From: an uncultured Cellvibrio sp.
GTDB taxonomy: Bacteria > Pseudomonadota > Gammaproteobacteria > Pseudomonadales > Cellvibrionaceae
NCBI GenBank assembly: GCA_946481095.1
Contig: CAMLML010000023.1
Span: 1 to 56,721 of the forward strand
Reading direction: 5' to 3'
DNA length: 56,721 nt
Shown one piece after another: positions 46,601 through 54,952 of this stretch. Below the pieces are notes generated by a model. The model saw nothing but the letters and a program-made list of their open reading frames with translations. It searched no databases and was not told the DNA's origin. The position numbers were made by a program, and so were the translations under genes. Numbering within the stretch: position 1 is the first letter of the stretch; each line of letters starts with the position of its first letter.

Positions 46601-47134
46601 AAGTCGAATGACTTTTTCTGTCATTACAGCAAGGTCGCGCCAATCGATGCTGCCATCTTTGTTTCGATCAGGAATTTGATCGTCCTTGATATTTTTTTCC
46701 GGAGATAATTCTGTCTTCAAAAATTGCCGACGATCTTCAATGTTATTAAATGTCATCGAAGCATCTTCCCATTGCGGCACACGGCGAATATCAAATTCAG
46801 AATTATTGCTGCGTTGCGTAATACCCGCCCAAATACGCCCTTTGTCATCCACATGAATGGCTACTGTATCACCCATTAATTTTTCAGAAGCCCAGAGTTC
46901 AGCTTTCATACTTTTGTCGAGAGTGACGGGAACTTGTTGCTCAATTTCGTTCGCTGTTTTTTTCGCTTCTTCTGCAGTAATTTTTGTGATTTCCAGTGCA
47001 AGGCTGGATGCGCTTGAACTGGATGATATTGCAGCGTCTTTTTGATTTTGTGATTTTTCACAAGCGGTTAATAACAAACTGTTAACGACAAGACTAAACA
47101 TGAAACAAGAATGCACAGTCAAAGATTTTTTCAT
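43661..47134 (-). CDS. PVC-type haem-binding beta-propeller / HEAT-repeat lipoprotein
   Basis: 1157 residues. Lipobox LLLTAC (Cys about 25), then a Ser-rich tether. An N-terminal six-bladed propeller-like dehydrogenase domain (about 90-480; GRIWAGITQ, GADGMIYSSMGDIG-like segments, NIYEFSFDQYGNFISVDNDG) is followed by about twelve HEAT-type repeats (about 500-990; RIHAIWGLGQLARKNPVENP, VQLYAAQALGRIANTAAIKP). A C-terminal cytochrome c domain carries CVRCHMVGHRGNRIGPEL (CxxCH about 1033-1037). The architecture is the 'PVC-type haem-binding CxxCH protein' common in Planctomycetes, probably a periplasmic sugar or polyol oxidase. Unusual for Gammaproteobacteria; the partner may be the DUF1080 lipoprotein. 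Confidence 0.9.
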   Translation of the reverse strand: MKKSLTVHSCFMFSLVVNSLLLTACEKSQNQKDAAISSSSSASSLALEITKITAEEAKKTANEIEQQVPVTLDKSMKAELWASEKLMGDTVAIHVDDKGRIWAGITQRSNNSEFDIRRVPQWEDASMTFNNIEDRRQFLKTELSPEKNIKDDQIPDRNKDGSIDWRDLAVMTEKVIRLEDTQGSGKADFVQTVVNDFHTEVTDVIGGIFYHEPSDELFVNVAPDVWRMKDTNKDGFMDQKTSIAHGFAVHIGFSGHGLSGAMQGPDGMIYSSMGDIGTSITDSSGKKWHFPNEGVIVRSEVDGSNFEVFASGLRNIYEFSFDQYGNFISVDNDGDHVGEYERLVHLIEGSDSGWRINWQLGKYKDPKNNNYKIWMDENYYTPQFKGQAAHLLPPVAPYHAGPTGMTYNPGTALTDQWRDHFFVVEFVGSAAQAGINAFTLKPKGASFELASDKNIFRGVLPTGLDFGPDGALYLSDWIEGWGLKQKGRIWKLDTPETAGNPLRTETKNLLAQDFQAFSVEQLIQYLQHSDMRVRQKSQFALVAKQQTETLQQIATTNTHQLARIHAIWGLGQLARKNPVENPVLIRLLQDTDSEIRAQSAKVLGDARVVSATEQLIPLLVDKNPRVQLYAAQALGRIANTAAIKPLIDMLAKNNEQDVYLRHAGTIALARIGDEKTLADLANHPAEAVRIAAVVALKKLNSPALAHFLQDKSEFVVTNAARAINDDVLVTDALPALAALLDKPVFINEPLLRRAINANVYASTNTAEQAQRLIQFAQLEKISGHLRAEAINSLAVWAEGSVYDRVSGVYRGAIRHPESEAVNALTKGYTKLLQDKNVVVREAAIIALNKLNIQNANQELIVLLKKDPASKVRIAALQALKKFNHPQISDLVFVALQDKEQIVRMTGLGMVPELNMPVSQSVDMHRLLLKNGTAGEQQAALLSLANIKAPEADLLFREQMQLLLEGKIAPAVQLELITAVEKINSPELTQLLATYEAKKDKQNPLDVYREAIYGGDPEKGMNLFRYSNSAQCVRCHMVGHRGNRIGPELTTIATRISQEQMLEAMIAPAARIAPGFGRVTVVMKDGIRVEGSFDSENKNEITVTAGDKTHVISRDKISKLEFGGISPMPAMGQGLSKAELRDLVAYLSTLVKEENEGH

Positions 47135-47260
47135 AGGTTGCTCACAATGATTATCTATTGCGCAGTTGCGCTTTATTATCTTGAACCGGATTATAGGTGA
47201 GTTTGTTTTTCAAGATGCATGGTTTGACGCAAATGAACATTAATTAACACTTGGGATGGA

Positions 47261-47419
47261 AACACCCTCTCCCCAACCCTCTCCCATCAAGGGAGAGGGA
47301 GCAGATTTGAGTCCTAATAAAGAAAGTGGACAGATTTGAAAATTGTGAGTTTCAGAAAGAAATTGAACAAAACCAGTTCCCCTCTCCCTTTATGGGAGAG
47401 GGGCAGGGGAGAGGGTGTT
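47261..47419. repeat. 159-bp palindromic element with 14-bp terminal inverted repeats
   Basis: AACACCCTCTCCCC (47261-47274) is inverted at 47406-47419. Each end also has an inner hairpin: CCCTCTCCC/GGGAGAGGG (about 47277-47299) and CCCCTCTCCC/GGGAGAGGGG. The middle has no frame of note. It fills the gap between the PVC gene and the multicopper oxidase (47135-47443). A related motif occurs at 56600-56625. Confidence 0.75.
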
Positions 47420-47443
47420 TCGCTCGAAAAAAATACCAAAAAA

Positions 47444-48799
47444 TCAAACCGGAATTCCATTCGGCACAGAAGTCACTTTTCTGGCCTGTGTTCCCTCAGG
47501 TGCTTTATACAAATCCGCTTGGTCACCTAATTGATCACGCACACGTATCATGGAAAACATACCGCCCATTTCCAATTTTCCGTAATTGCCTTCGCCCATC
47601 ATCATTGGCAATGTGTTTTCAGGGCCAGGCATGTGTCCCATATCGGTGTGAACCTGATGTTCAGCCATTCCGTTTTCGCCCATAGCCATGTAATCAGGCA
47701 AAACTTTATTGATTTGTGCTTCCGGTTGTTTTACACCAATCATATTGTGTACATCATGTCCCATTGCATTCATGGTGTGATGGCTCATGTGACAATGAAA
47801 TGCCCAATCGCCGGGAACAGCAATAAATTCCAGATCACGCGTTTGACCAACGCCCACAATTTCAGTGACTTCTTTTCGCCACTGATTTTGTGGCCAGCGA
47901 CCACCGTCGGAACCTGTTACGTCGAATTGCACACCGTGCAAATGTATCGGGTGATTCCACATAGATAAATTTCCAACGCGAATGCGCACGCGCTCACCGG
48001 TTTGCGCGACCATGGATTCAATTGCAGGAAAAACTTTGCTATTCATTGTCCACAAATCAAATTCAGTCATCACATTGGGGTCAGGTCGATAAGTGCCGGG
48101 ATGCACTGCCCAGTTGTGCAACAAAATTGCATAATCGCGATCAATTTTTTCAGTGGAATTTTGGGGATGAATAATAAACATGCCCATTAATCCCATCGCC
48201 ATTTGCACCATTTCATCCGCATGCGGGTGATACATGTGTGTGCCGTGTTGTTGCAATGTAAATTCGTAAACAAAAGTTTCACCGGGTTTAATCGGTGGTT
48301 GAGTTAAACCACTCACACCATCCATCCCCCAGGGTAATAAAATGCCATGCCAATGGATACTCGTATGTTCCGGTAATTTATTGGTGACATAAATTCGAAC
48401 GCGATCACCTTCAACGGCTTCAATGGTTGGGCCTGGTGTGCTGCCGTTATAACCCCAGGCTTTTATTTTGGTGCCGGGTGCAAATTCATGTTCGATTTCT
48501 TCCGCGATTAAATGAAATTCTTTCACGCCTTCATTCATGCGATATGACAAGGTGCGGCCATTAGGTGTAATCACCGGACGATAACCTTGTGTAGTCATGT
48601 CTGTTTTTTTTGTGTTGACAGCAGGAATATTTTTGGTGCTAACAACATTTTTTTTCTGTGGCTTATGTGCAGAGTGATCCATTGAATGATTATGGTGGCC
48701 TGAATGATCTTCTGCTGCGGATAAACGCAAACTGCTGGCAATCAATCCCGCACCCAAACCCAGAGTGCTACCTAATAATAAATGACGACGACTAATCAT
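47444..48799 (-). CDS. Tat-exported multicopper oxidase (CopA/CueO-like)
   Basis: 451 residues. Twin-arginine signal (MISRRHLLLGSTLGLGAGL), then a His-rich stretch (DHSGHHNHSMDHSAHK). Copper ligands: HWHGILLPWGMDG (about 151), YHPHADEMVQMAMG (about 190), NHPIHLHGVQFDV (about 283) and AFHCHMSHHTMNAMGH (about 335; type 1 and type 3 sites). A Met-rich tail (MGHMPGPENTLPMMMGEG) follows. Likely oxidises Cu(I) to Cu(II) in the periplasm. It starts 2 nt after the stop of the TolC-like gene and is the last gene of the copper cluster. Confidence 0.93.
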   Translation of the reverse strand: MISRRHLLLGSTLGLGAGLIASSLRLSAAEDHSGHHNHSMDHSAHKPQKKNVVSTKNIPAVNTKKTDMTTQGYRPVITPNGRTLSYRMNEGVKEFHLIAEEIEHEFAPGTKIKAWGYNGSTPGPTIEAVEGDRVRIYVTNKLPEHTSIHWHGILLPWGMDGVSGLTQPPIKPGETFVYEFTLQQHGTHMYHPHADEMVQMAMGLMGMFIIHPQNSTEKIDRDYAILLHNWAVHPGTYRPDPNVMTEFDLWTMNSKVFPAIESMVAQTGERVRIRVGNLSMWNHPIHLHGVQFDVTGSDGGRWPQNQWRKEVTEIVGVGQTRDLEFIAVPGDWAFHCHMSHHTMNAMGHDVHNMIGVKQPEAQINKVLPDYMAMGENGMAEHQVHTDMGHMPGPENTLPMMMGEGNYGKLEMGGMFSMIRVRDQLGDQADLYKAPEGTQARKVTSVPNGIPV

Positions 48800-48801
48800 A
48801 A

Positions 48802-50334
48802 TCAGTGCTCCTGATGATTTTGGTGATCTGAATGTTCAGAGTGTTCAGAGTGTTCAGAGTGTTCAGAGTGTTCAGAGTGTTCAGAGTGACCAGAGTGACT
48901 AGAGTGACCAGAGTGACTAGAGTGACCAGAGTGACTAGAGTGAGAACTGTGATCCGGGTTGTGTTCTGTTTCTGTGGCAACTTCGTGGGTAACGGCAGGG
49001 AGCGCTTGGCCAATCGCCAATTCCAATTGGCTGCGCGCATTCCAGTAATTTTTTAATTCATTGGTATAAGTTTGCGCCAGTTTTATTTCCTGACGTTTAA
49101 TATCCAATAACTCAAATGGGCTGGTGAGCATAAAGTTCACTTCACGGTTAGACAGCGTTACACGTTTTTCAGCAATTTTTAATGCGTCGCTTAAAATTTT
49201 CAGTTGTTTTTTTGCTGAATCTATTTGCTGAATACAGGTAGCAATTTGTGTGTCGGCATCCAGTTCATATTGGTTTGCTTGAGCTCTGGTGCGGGAAATT
49301 TTGGCATCGATTGCGGCAATTTTACCTTGCCCTCTGTTGAAAACAGGAAGTGCAAATTCAATTTCAGGTCCGATGCTGCGTTCACCATCGGCTTCGCGTT
49401 CGGCATTTATGCCAATTTCCATATTGCGCCAGCCATTTTCTTTGGCGATCAGCTGCCGTTGTTTTTCCAACAGCTGTAATTCCTGCTTTGCTATTTGTAT
49501 ATCCAGACGATTTTTTTTTGCTTGTTCAAGCAGGTCCGGGTGAGAAAAACTTTCTTCAGGAATAGGTAATAATTGCTGTGGCAGACTAATACTAACTGTA
49601 GATGGCAACCCAAGTTGGTTCAAGAGCTTGAATTCTGCATTTCGTACATCTGCTTTGCGTTTTTCCAATGTTTGTTGCACGTTGCGCAGTTCATTGTCGT
49701 AATATAAAAAATTATTTTCAGCCATGTTGCCGGCTTGCAGTAATGCAAATGCCAATTGTTGCCGAGCTTGAGTTGCCTGGTACAGGTGACTTTGGATTTG
49801 CCATTGTTGTTGTGCGGCGACGGCAGAAAAATATAACTCACTGGTATCGGCAATCAATTCCTGTAATGCAATTTGCAATCGCAATTGGGTGTTGACCAGT
49901 GCATCCTCTGCCATATGTTTTCGCAACGAACGTGTGAATAAATCCAGTAAGGGCTGACTTAAACCCGCTTCCAATTTCCATTTTCCACCTTCCTCCGGTT
50001 TCATCGCACCCAAACTGAGATGCGGATTGCTGATCAGACCTGCCTGAACGCTTTGTGCATCGGCTATTCCTAATTGCGCCAATTGCATTTGTACCTGAGG
50101 TGAGTGTGACAGTGTAATTTGTATTGCTTGTTGTAAACCGAGTTTGTTGGTCAGATTTGTTGCTGTTGCCTGTGAAGAGTGAATGACTGAAAAATTTATT
50201 TCAGGATATTTTTTGTTTAATGCTTGTGCAACTTCACGTGCAGAATTTTGTGGTGGTTGAGTGGCACATGCACTGATTAGCAGGCTGCCAAACGCGAGCC
50301 ATGCACATCGCCAGAACAGATTTTTTTGGTTCAT
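48802..50334 (-). CDS. TolC/CusC-like outer-membrane efflux lipoprotein with His-rich tail
   Basis: 510 residues from the ATG at 50334 (AGG 7 nt upstream). Lipobox LLISAC (Cys23). Two outer-membrane-efflux-protein repeats of long coiled coil follow (LQQAIQITLSHSPQVQMQLAQ, then LLEQAKKNRLDIQIAKQELQ), as in CusC-type channels. The last 50 residues are a tract of His-Ser-x triplets encoded by tandem 9-bp repeats, apparently a periplasmic metal-binding extension. No RND pump or membrane fusion protein is next to it, so the inner-membrane partner is unknown. Confidence 0.9.
   Translation of the reverse strand: MNQKNLFWRCAWLAFGSLLISACATQPPQNSAREVAQALNKKYPEINFSVIHSSQATATNLTNKLGLQQAIQITLSHSPQVQMQLAQLGIADAQSVQAGLISNPHLSLGAMKPEEGGKWKLEAGLSQPLLDLFTRSLRKHMAEDALVNTQLRLQIALQELIADTSELYFSAVAAQQQWQIQSHLYQATQARQQLAFALLQAGNMAENNFLYYDNELRNVQQTLEKRKADVRNAEFKLLNQLGLPSTVSISLPQQLLPIPEESFSHPDLLEQAKKNRLDIQIAKQELQLLEKQRQLIAKENGWRNMEIGINAEREADGERSIGPEIEFALPVFNRGQGKIAAIDAKISRTRAQANQYELDADTQIATCIQQIDSAKKQLKILSDALKIAEKRVTLSNREVNFMLTSPFELLDIKRQEIKLAQTYTNELKNYWNARSQLELAIGQALPAVTHEVATETEHNPDHSSHSSHSGHSSHSGHSSHSGHSEHSEHSEHSEHSEHSEHSDHQNHQEH
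48833..48940 (-). repeat. Twelve 9-bp tandem repeats coding the His tail
   Basis: Six copies of TGTTCAGAG (48833-48886), then three copies of the 18-bp pair TGACCAGAG + TGACTAGAG (48887-48940). Read on the minus strand they give His every third residue (E-H-S, G-H-S, S-H-S). All units are multiples of 3, so copy changes keep the frame. Confidence 0.95.
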
Positions 50335-50458
50335 ATTGATACCTGTACTTTTCAAAATTTTTATTGAATTTAGTCTATATAATTTGATTATCAGAGATGC
50401 TTTTTTAAATGGAAGTCATCTAAAACAAGAGTCTCAATGCTTATAAATATCGACAGAA

Positions 50459-50851
50459 TCAGGCTTGTGGTGGCCGTTGCGGTGTTTCCAGCACGGGTTG
50501 CACATGCGATGTGATTTCAAACGGTGAGTAATCTCGAATAAAATCAATTTTAGCGGAAATCAATTCGGTTAATAAAATCACACAATGCCAATGACAAACA
50601 AACTGGCAATGGTTGCAAGGAGTATTGGATGTTTCGTTCGATGTTTGAATATTATCGGCAGTGATTTGAATATCTGATGTTTGATGACAGGGATGTGAAG
50701 GCATTGGCTCTGTTTTATCCAGAGTATTTTTTCCGTCACTCAAAACAGCTTCCATGTTCACACAATGCAACCATTGGCCTGCAATTGCCTGTAGCGGTAG
50801 CCACACACAGAGGGCAATAACAATTGTCAGCAGGCGTTTGCGTGCGATCAT
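50459..50851 (-). CDS. Small exported Cys/His-rich protein (DUF2946/CopL-like)
   Basis: 130 residues. Signal peptide about 1-24 (LQAIAGQ). A candidate metal-binding centre is SHPCHQ and CNHCQFVCHWHC; the C-terminus PVLETPQRPPQA recalls the PxRPPR end of DUF2946 proteins often found near copper genes. It lies 12 nt after cueR and 124 nt before the TolC-like gene. Assignment rests on motif and context. Confidence 0.65.
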   Translation of the reverse strand: MIARKRLLTIVIALCVWLPLQAIAGQWLHCVNMEAVLSDGKNTLDKTEPMPSHPCHQTSDIQITADNIQTSNETSNTPCNHCQFVCHWHCVILLTELISAKIDFIRDYSPFEITSHVQPVLETPQRPPQA

Positions 50852-50863
50852 TCAGAGTACCGG

Positions 50864-51349
50864 TTAATGGTGGCAAACCATTGCGTTCAATATTGGGCAA
50901 TCAGGGCGAGAATCTCCGTGGCAGCGCTCGGCCAACTCACTCAATGCCTGTCGCATTTGCTGCAAGAGTTGGATACGTTCATCCATCTCTTTGATATGTT
51001 CCAAGGCTAATTTTTTTACATCGCTACTGTTGCGATTCGAATCTTGCCAAAGACTGGTGAGTATTGCTATCTGTTTCATCGAAAATCCCAAATCGCGCGC
51101 ACTTTTTATAAAGTGCAACAATTGAATGTCGCGTGTTTGGTAGATTCGATAATTCGCATAAGTACGGTTGCCGGGTGATATCAGCCCCAGAGTTTCATAA
51201 TGGCGAATCATTTTGGTGCTGAGCCCGGTTAATTTCGCTGCTTCACCGATGCTGTGTAAACCCTGTGCATGTGCATCGGCTAATTCCAGCGTTTTTTGCT
51301 TAACGGGTGTTTTGCGACCAGTCAGTTTTTTTGGGTTGTCGTGATTCAT
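50864..51349 (-). CDS. cueR: MerR-family copper-responsive regulator (CueR-like)
   Basis: 161 residues. The MerR helix-turn-helix is preceded by an unusual 30-residue basic N-terminal extension (KKLTGRKTPVKQKTLEL); the canonical start IGEAAKLTGLSTKMIRHYETLGLI is at about 34. After the dimerisation helix comes the metal loop CHGDSRPDCPIL, matching the two-Cys (C-x7-C) Cu(I)/Ag(I) site of CueR, then MVCHH. It lies 9 nt after copA within the operon it probably controls. The likely operator is at 53874-53904. Confidence 0.88.
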   Translation of the reverse strand: MNHDNPKKLTGRKTPVKQKTLELADAHAQGLHSIGEAAKLTGLSTKMIRHYETLGLISPGNRTYANYRIYQTRDIQLLHFIKSARDLGFSMKQIAILTSLWQDSNRNSSDVKKLALEHIKEMDERIQLLQQMRQALSELAERCHGDSRPDCPILNAMVCHH

Positions 51350-51358
51350 CTGACTACC

Positions 51359-53620
51359 TCATTGTGCAGTTTCAAATTGATCATGCAATTTTTGCTTGCG
51401 TAATCTCAACGCATTGGTGACAACAAATACACTGGATAACGCCATAGCCGCTGCCGCCAACATAGGTGAAAGCAACCATCCGTTAATTGGATAAGCAATA
51501 CCAGCCGCTACGGGAATTAATACTACATTGTAAGCAAATGCCCAAAATAAATTTTGTTTGATATTACGCATAGTTGCACGCGCCAAAGCAATACTCCGTG
51601 GCACGCCTTGTATATTACCGCTGGCCAATATTAAATCCGCGCTTTCAATAGCGACATCCGTTCCTGTCCCTATTGCAAGGCCAAGATCAGCTTCTGCTAA
51701 CGCAGGTGCATCGTTGATGCCATCACCGACAAATGCAATTGCACCTTGTTGATTGCGCAATTCTTTTACCGCCGCCACTTTTTGTTCAGGCATAACTTCG
51801 GCGATCACCAGATCAATTCCCAACTCTTCGGCAATGACTTTTGCGGTGATTTGGTTGTCGCCGGTGATCATGGCAATTTTGAATCCTAATTGATGCAAAT
51901 TGTGTAACGCTTCCCGAGTTCCTGGTTTGATTGTATCGGCCAATGCCATAACCGCTGCTGCACGATTATTGACGGACATATATATAGGTGTTTTGCCTTG
52001 TGTGGACAATTTTTTTCCGGTTTCAGTTAAATCACCCAGCGATATTCCTAAAAAATGAAACAAGCGATCAGCACCAATCACAATTTTTTCGCCCGATACG
52101 CTGGCGGTAATTCCATTCCCGGTTATGGTTTCGAAAGTTTCCAGTTTGCCGAGTGAAATTGAATTCATTTCAGCTGCTTTCACCAGTGCATTGGCTATGG
52201 GGTGCTCCGAGTGTTGTTCGGCTGCAGCTGCCAGTGACAGCAAATAATTTTTTTCAAAATCCGCTGTGGTGACAAAATCAGTGAGCGAGGGTTTTCCTTC
52301 AGTCAGTGTTCCAGTTTTATCAAACGCAATAGTGTTGATTTCAGCAAGGCTTTGCAATGCACTGCCACGGCGAAATAATAACCCCATGTTAGCGGCGCGA
52401 CCTGTGGCCACCATAATGGATGTTGGAGTTGCCAAACCCATGGCGCAAGGGCAGGCGATAATCAACACCGCCACTGCATTGACTAACGCAAAACTTAACG
52501 CAGGTTCGGGCCCAATAAAAAACCAAACTAAAAATGTGATCAATGCAATCAAGATTACAGCAGGTACAAACCAGCGAGTGATTTGATCAACCAATGTCTG
52601 AATTGGTAATTTCGAGCCCTGTGCGCTTTCAACCAATTCAATAATTTGCGCAAGCACTGTGTCTTTACCAATTTTGGTTACGCGATAAGTCAGCGAGCCA
52701 GTGGTATTTAATGTGCCACCCGTTAATTTTGTTGCGATTGTTTTTTTAACCGGCACTGATTCACCGGTCATCATGGATTCATCCACAAAGGATTCACCTT
52801 CAATCACTTCACCATCCAACGCAATGCGTTCACCGGGATGCACCAGCAAATTATCGCCAATTTGAATTTGTGCAATATCGACAATTTGGTGTTGCCCATT
52901 TTCGATTCGGGTTGCGGTGTGAGGTTGAAGTTTTACCAAATGTGAAATGGCTTCACTGGTGCGACCTTTTGCACGCGCTTCCATTAATCGCCCCAACAAT
53001 ATCAAGGTGACTATGACTGCCGCTGCTTCGTAATACACATTGACGGTTCCCTCGGGTAAAACATTCGGTAAAAAAGTGGCGACCAATGAATAACTCCAGG
53101 CAGCCAAACTGCCAATTGCAACCAGTGAGTTCATATCAGGTGCAAAGCGGGCGAGGGCAGGTAACCCTTTTTGGTAGAAAATTTTTCCGGGCACAAACAT
53201 CACAAAGCTGGTGAGAATGGCTTGAATAATCCAGTTCCAATTTCCCAGGTGCGCCATCAGCCAATGATGAAATGCTGGAATAAGATGAGCGCCCATTTCC
53301 AATACAAAAACTGGCAAGGTCGCTAGCAAACTCAATTTGAACTGCCGAGTTAATGCTTGCTGTTCTTGTTCACGTTTTTCGCTGGCATCTTGATCAGAAT
53401 CCTGAGCGAGCTGTGCCGAGTAGCCCGCTTGTTTCACCTTTTCAATCAGCGCCTCCAGCGGTACGTCTTGCGATAATTGCAATTGTGCTCGTTCGGTTGC
53501 CAGGTTAACGCTCACGGCATCAACACCTGTAACTTGCGACAAGGCCCGTTCAACATGTGCCACGCAGGAGGCACAGGTCATGCCTTCAATGTTTAATTGC
53601 AACATCTGTGGTTTGTTCAT
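51359..53620 (-). CDS. copA: Copper-exporting P1B-type ATPase
   Basis: Exports Cu(I) from cytosol to periplasm. 753 residues. One N-terminal HMA domain (GMTCASC, residues 13-19), eight membrane helices, the CPC ion-translocation motif (IIACPCAMGLATP, about 388), the phosphorylation site DKTGTLTEG (about 433), the HP motif (HSEHPIANAL) and the hinge GDGINDAPAL (about 630). P1B-1 type by CPC and the later helix residues (YNVVLIPVAAG). The chaperone gene is 10 nt upstream and cueR 9 nt downstream. Confidence 0.96.
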   Translation of the reverse strand: MNKPQMLQLNIEGMTCASCVAHVERALSQVTGVDAVSVNLATERAQLQLSQDVPLEALIEKVKQAGYSAQLAQDSDQDASEKREQEQQALTRQFKLSLLATLPVFVLEMGAHLIPAFHHWLMAHLGNWNWIIQAILTSFVMFVPGKIFYQKGLPALARFAPDMNSLVAIGSLAAWSYSLVATFLPNVLPEGTVNVYYEAAAVIVTLILLGRLMEARAKGRTSEAISHLVKLQPHTATRIENGQHQIVDIAQIQIGDNLLVHPGERIALDGEVIEGESFVDESMMTGESVPVKKTIATKLTGGTLNTTGSLTYRVTKIGKDTVLAQIIELVESAQGSKLPIQTLVDQITRWFVPAVILIALITFLVWFFIGPEPALSFALVNAVAVLIIACPCAMGLATPTSIMVATGRAANMGLLFRRGSALQSLAEINTIAFDKTGTLTEGKPSLTDFVTTADFEKNYLLSLAAAAEQHSEHPIANALVKAAEMNSISLGKLETFETITGNGITASVSGEKIVIGADRLFHFLGISLGDLTETGKKLSTQGKTPIYMSVNNRAAAVMALADTIKPGTREALHNLHQLGFKIAMITGDNQITAKVIAEELGIDLVIAEVMPEQKVAAVKELRNQQGAIAFVGDGINDAPALAEADLGLAIGTGTDVAIESADLILASGNIQGVPRSIALARATMRNIKQNLFWAFAYNVVLIPVAAGIAYPINGWLLSPMLAAAAMALSSVFVVTNALRLRKQKLHDQFETAQ

Positions 53621-53630
53621 GACGAGTTAC

Positions 53631-53831
53631 CTAAGCTTCTGGCGAGGCTGGGTAGCCCGCCTCATTGAGTACCCATATCAAGGCTTCCCGAGTCAATCGG
53701 GATTCCACTTCAACCCGACGAATTGCCGGAAATGTGGTTACGCGGGCATCTTTGTCCGCCGCTTGTATGGCACGGGTTACCGCAGCGCCACAGCCACCAC
53801 AGGTCATAGTCTCTACTTTGAATTTGTACAT
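53631..53831 (-). CDS. copZ: Copper chaperone / heavy-metal-associated domain protein
   Basis: 66 residues from the ATG at 53831 (GGAGG 8 nt upstream); the frame is open to 53864. A single HMA fold with ETMTCGGCGAAVTRAIQ; the CxxC (C-G-G-C) binds Cu(I), and the end GYPASPEA is typical. It would deliver copper to CopA, the next gene. First gene after the MerR-type promoter. Confidence 0.88.
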   Translation of the reverse strand: MYKFKVETMTCGGCGAAVTRAIQAADKDARVTTFPAIRRVEVESRLTREALIWVLNEAGYPASPEA

Positions 53832-53873
53832 GATAGATGCCTCCTGATACATGATGTCGATCAATCTGGAATC

Positions 53874-53904
53874 AGGTTAATCTTTACCATTATGGCAAGG
53901 TCAA
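53874..53904 (-). promoter_or_regulatory. MerR/CueR-type promoter of the copper operon
   Basis: On the minus strand TTGACC (plus 53899-53904) and TAACCT (plus 53874-53879) are separated by exactly 19 bp, the stretched spacer typical of MerR-family promoters. The spacer holds the near-perfect dyad TTGCCATAATGGTAA. It lies 43 nt before copZ. CueR as the ligand is inferred from the operon content. Confidence 0.7.
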
Positions 53905-53978
53905 GCAATTTCCTTCCGGCACACAAAATCCGTACAATGCGGCACTTTTTCGAATTCCGATGATATCCGGTACTTCTT

Positions 53979-54932
53979 ATGCTCAATTCCATTGTCGATC
54001 CTCTGTTGGATTCCAGTCAGGCCCAAACATCCGGCCCCGCTATTCTTGATGTTCAGGGCCGCGAGCGGTTTGAATTTAACAAACTGCAAAAACGTCTGCG
54101 TCGTTTAACGGGGCAGGCGATTATTGATTACAACATGATTGAGGAAGGCGACAAGGTCATGGTGTGTTTATCCGGCGGTAAAGATTCTTACACCATGCTG
54201 GATATTTTGATGAGCCTGCAAAAAACAGCGCCGATACATTTTGATTTGGTCGCAGTGAATATGGACCAAAAGCAACCTGGATTTCCCGAGCATGTATTGC
54301 CGGAATATTTGAAAAAATTGGGCGTTGAATATCACATCATTGAACGCGACACATACTCGATTGTGAAGCGTGTAATCCCTGAAGGAAAAACTACCTGCGG
54401 TCTTTGTTCACGTTTGCGTCGTGGGACTTTATATGGATTCGCTGAAGAAATTGGCGCAACCAAAATTGCATTGGGGCATCACCGCGACGATATTATCCAC
54501 ACTTTATTTTTAAATATGTTTTACGGTGGCAAATTAAAAGCCATGCCACCGAAATTATTAGCTGATGATAAACGCAATATTGTGATTCGTCCTCTTTCCT
54601 ATTGTTCGGAAAGCGACATAGAAACTTTTGCGAAGTTAAAAGAATTCCCGATTATTCCTTGCAACCTGTGCGGCTCACAAGACAATTTGCAGCGTCAAGC
54701 CATCAAAGACATGATCAACCAATGGGAAAAACAATTTCCTGGGCGCACCGATACTATCTTCACTGCAATCCAAAATATTCAGCCATCACAGTTAGCTGAC
54801 GTAACAAAATTTGATTTTGTGAATTTGCATTTGAATAGGGAACAATCGAATGATGACGATGAAAGCTGTGGCGTGCCTGATGTGAAGCCTGCTGGGTCAG
54901 GGGTACAGATTGTGGATGTATTGGAAATGTAA
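53979..54932 (+). CDS. ttcA: tRNA 2-thiocytidine(32) synthetase TtcA
   Basis: ATP-dependent, iron-sulfur-cluster-dependent thiolation of C32 in tRNA. 317 residues. PP-loop [10 protein letters not shown] at about 64-73; CxxC pairs in [12 protein letters not shown] (about 138) and [14 protein letters not shown] (about 227), which with the PP-loop define TtcA. It also has [20 protein letters not shown]. The C-terminal tail after NLHLNREQ is short and acidic. Confidence 0.97.
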   Translation: MLNSIVDPLLDSSQAQTSGPAILDVQGRERFEFNKLQKRLRRLTGQAIIDYNMIEEGDKVMVCLSGGKDSYTMLDILMSLQKTAPIHFDLVAVNMDQKQPGFPEHVLPEYLKKLGVEYHIIERDTYSIVKRVIPEGKTTCGLCSRLRRGTLYGFAEEIGATKIALGHHRDDIIHTLFLNMFYGGKLKAMPPKLLADDKRNIVIRPLSYCSESDIETFAKLKEFPIIPCNLCGSQDNLQRQAIKDMINQWEKQFPGRTDTIFTAIQNIQPSQLADVTKFDFVNLHLNREQSNDDDESCGVPDVKPAGSGVQIVDVLEM

Positions 54933-54952
54933 ATTTTGGAGGTTATAGAGAT

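Noticed and set aside
48011..48040. Third copy of the CATGGAT...GCAGGA mini-element inside the multicopper oxidase gene
   Set aside because: Only short words match, the order and spacing differ, and the protein is uninterrupted there.
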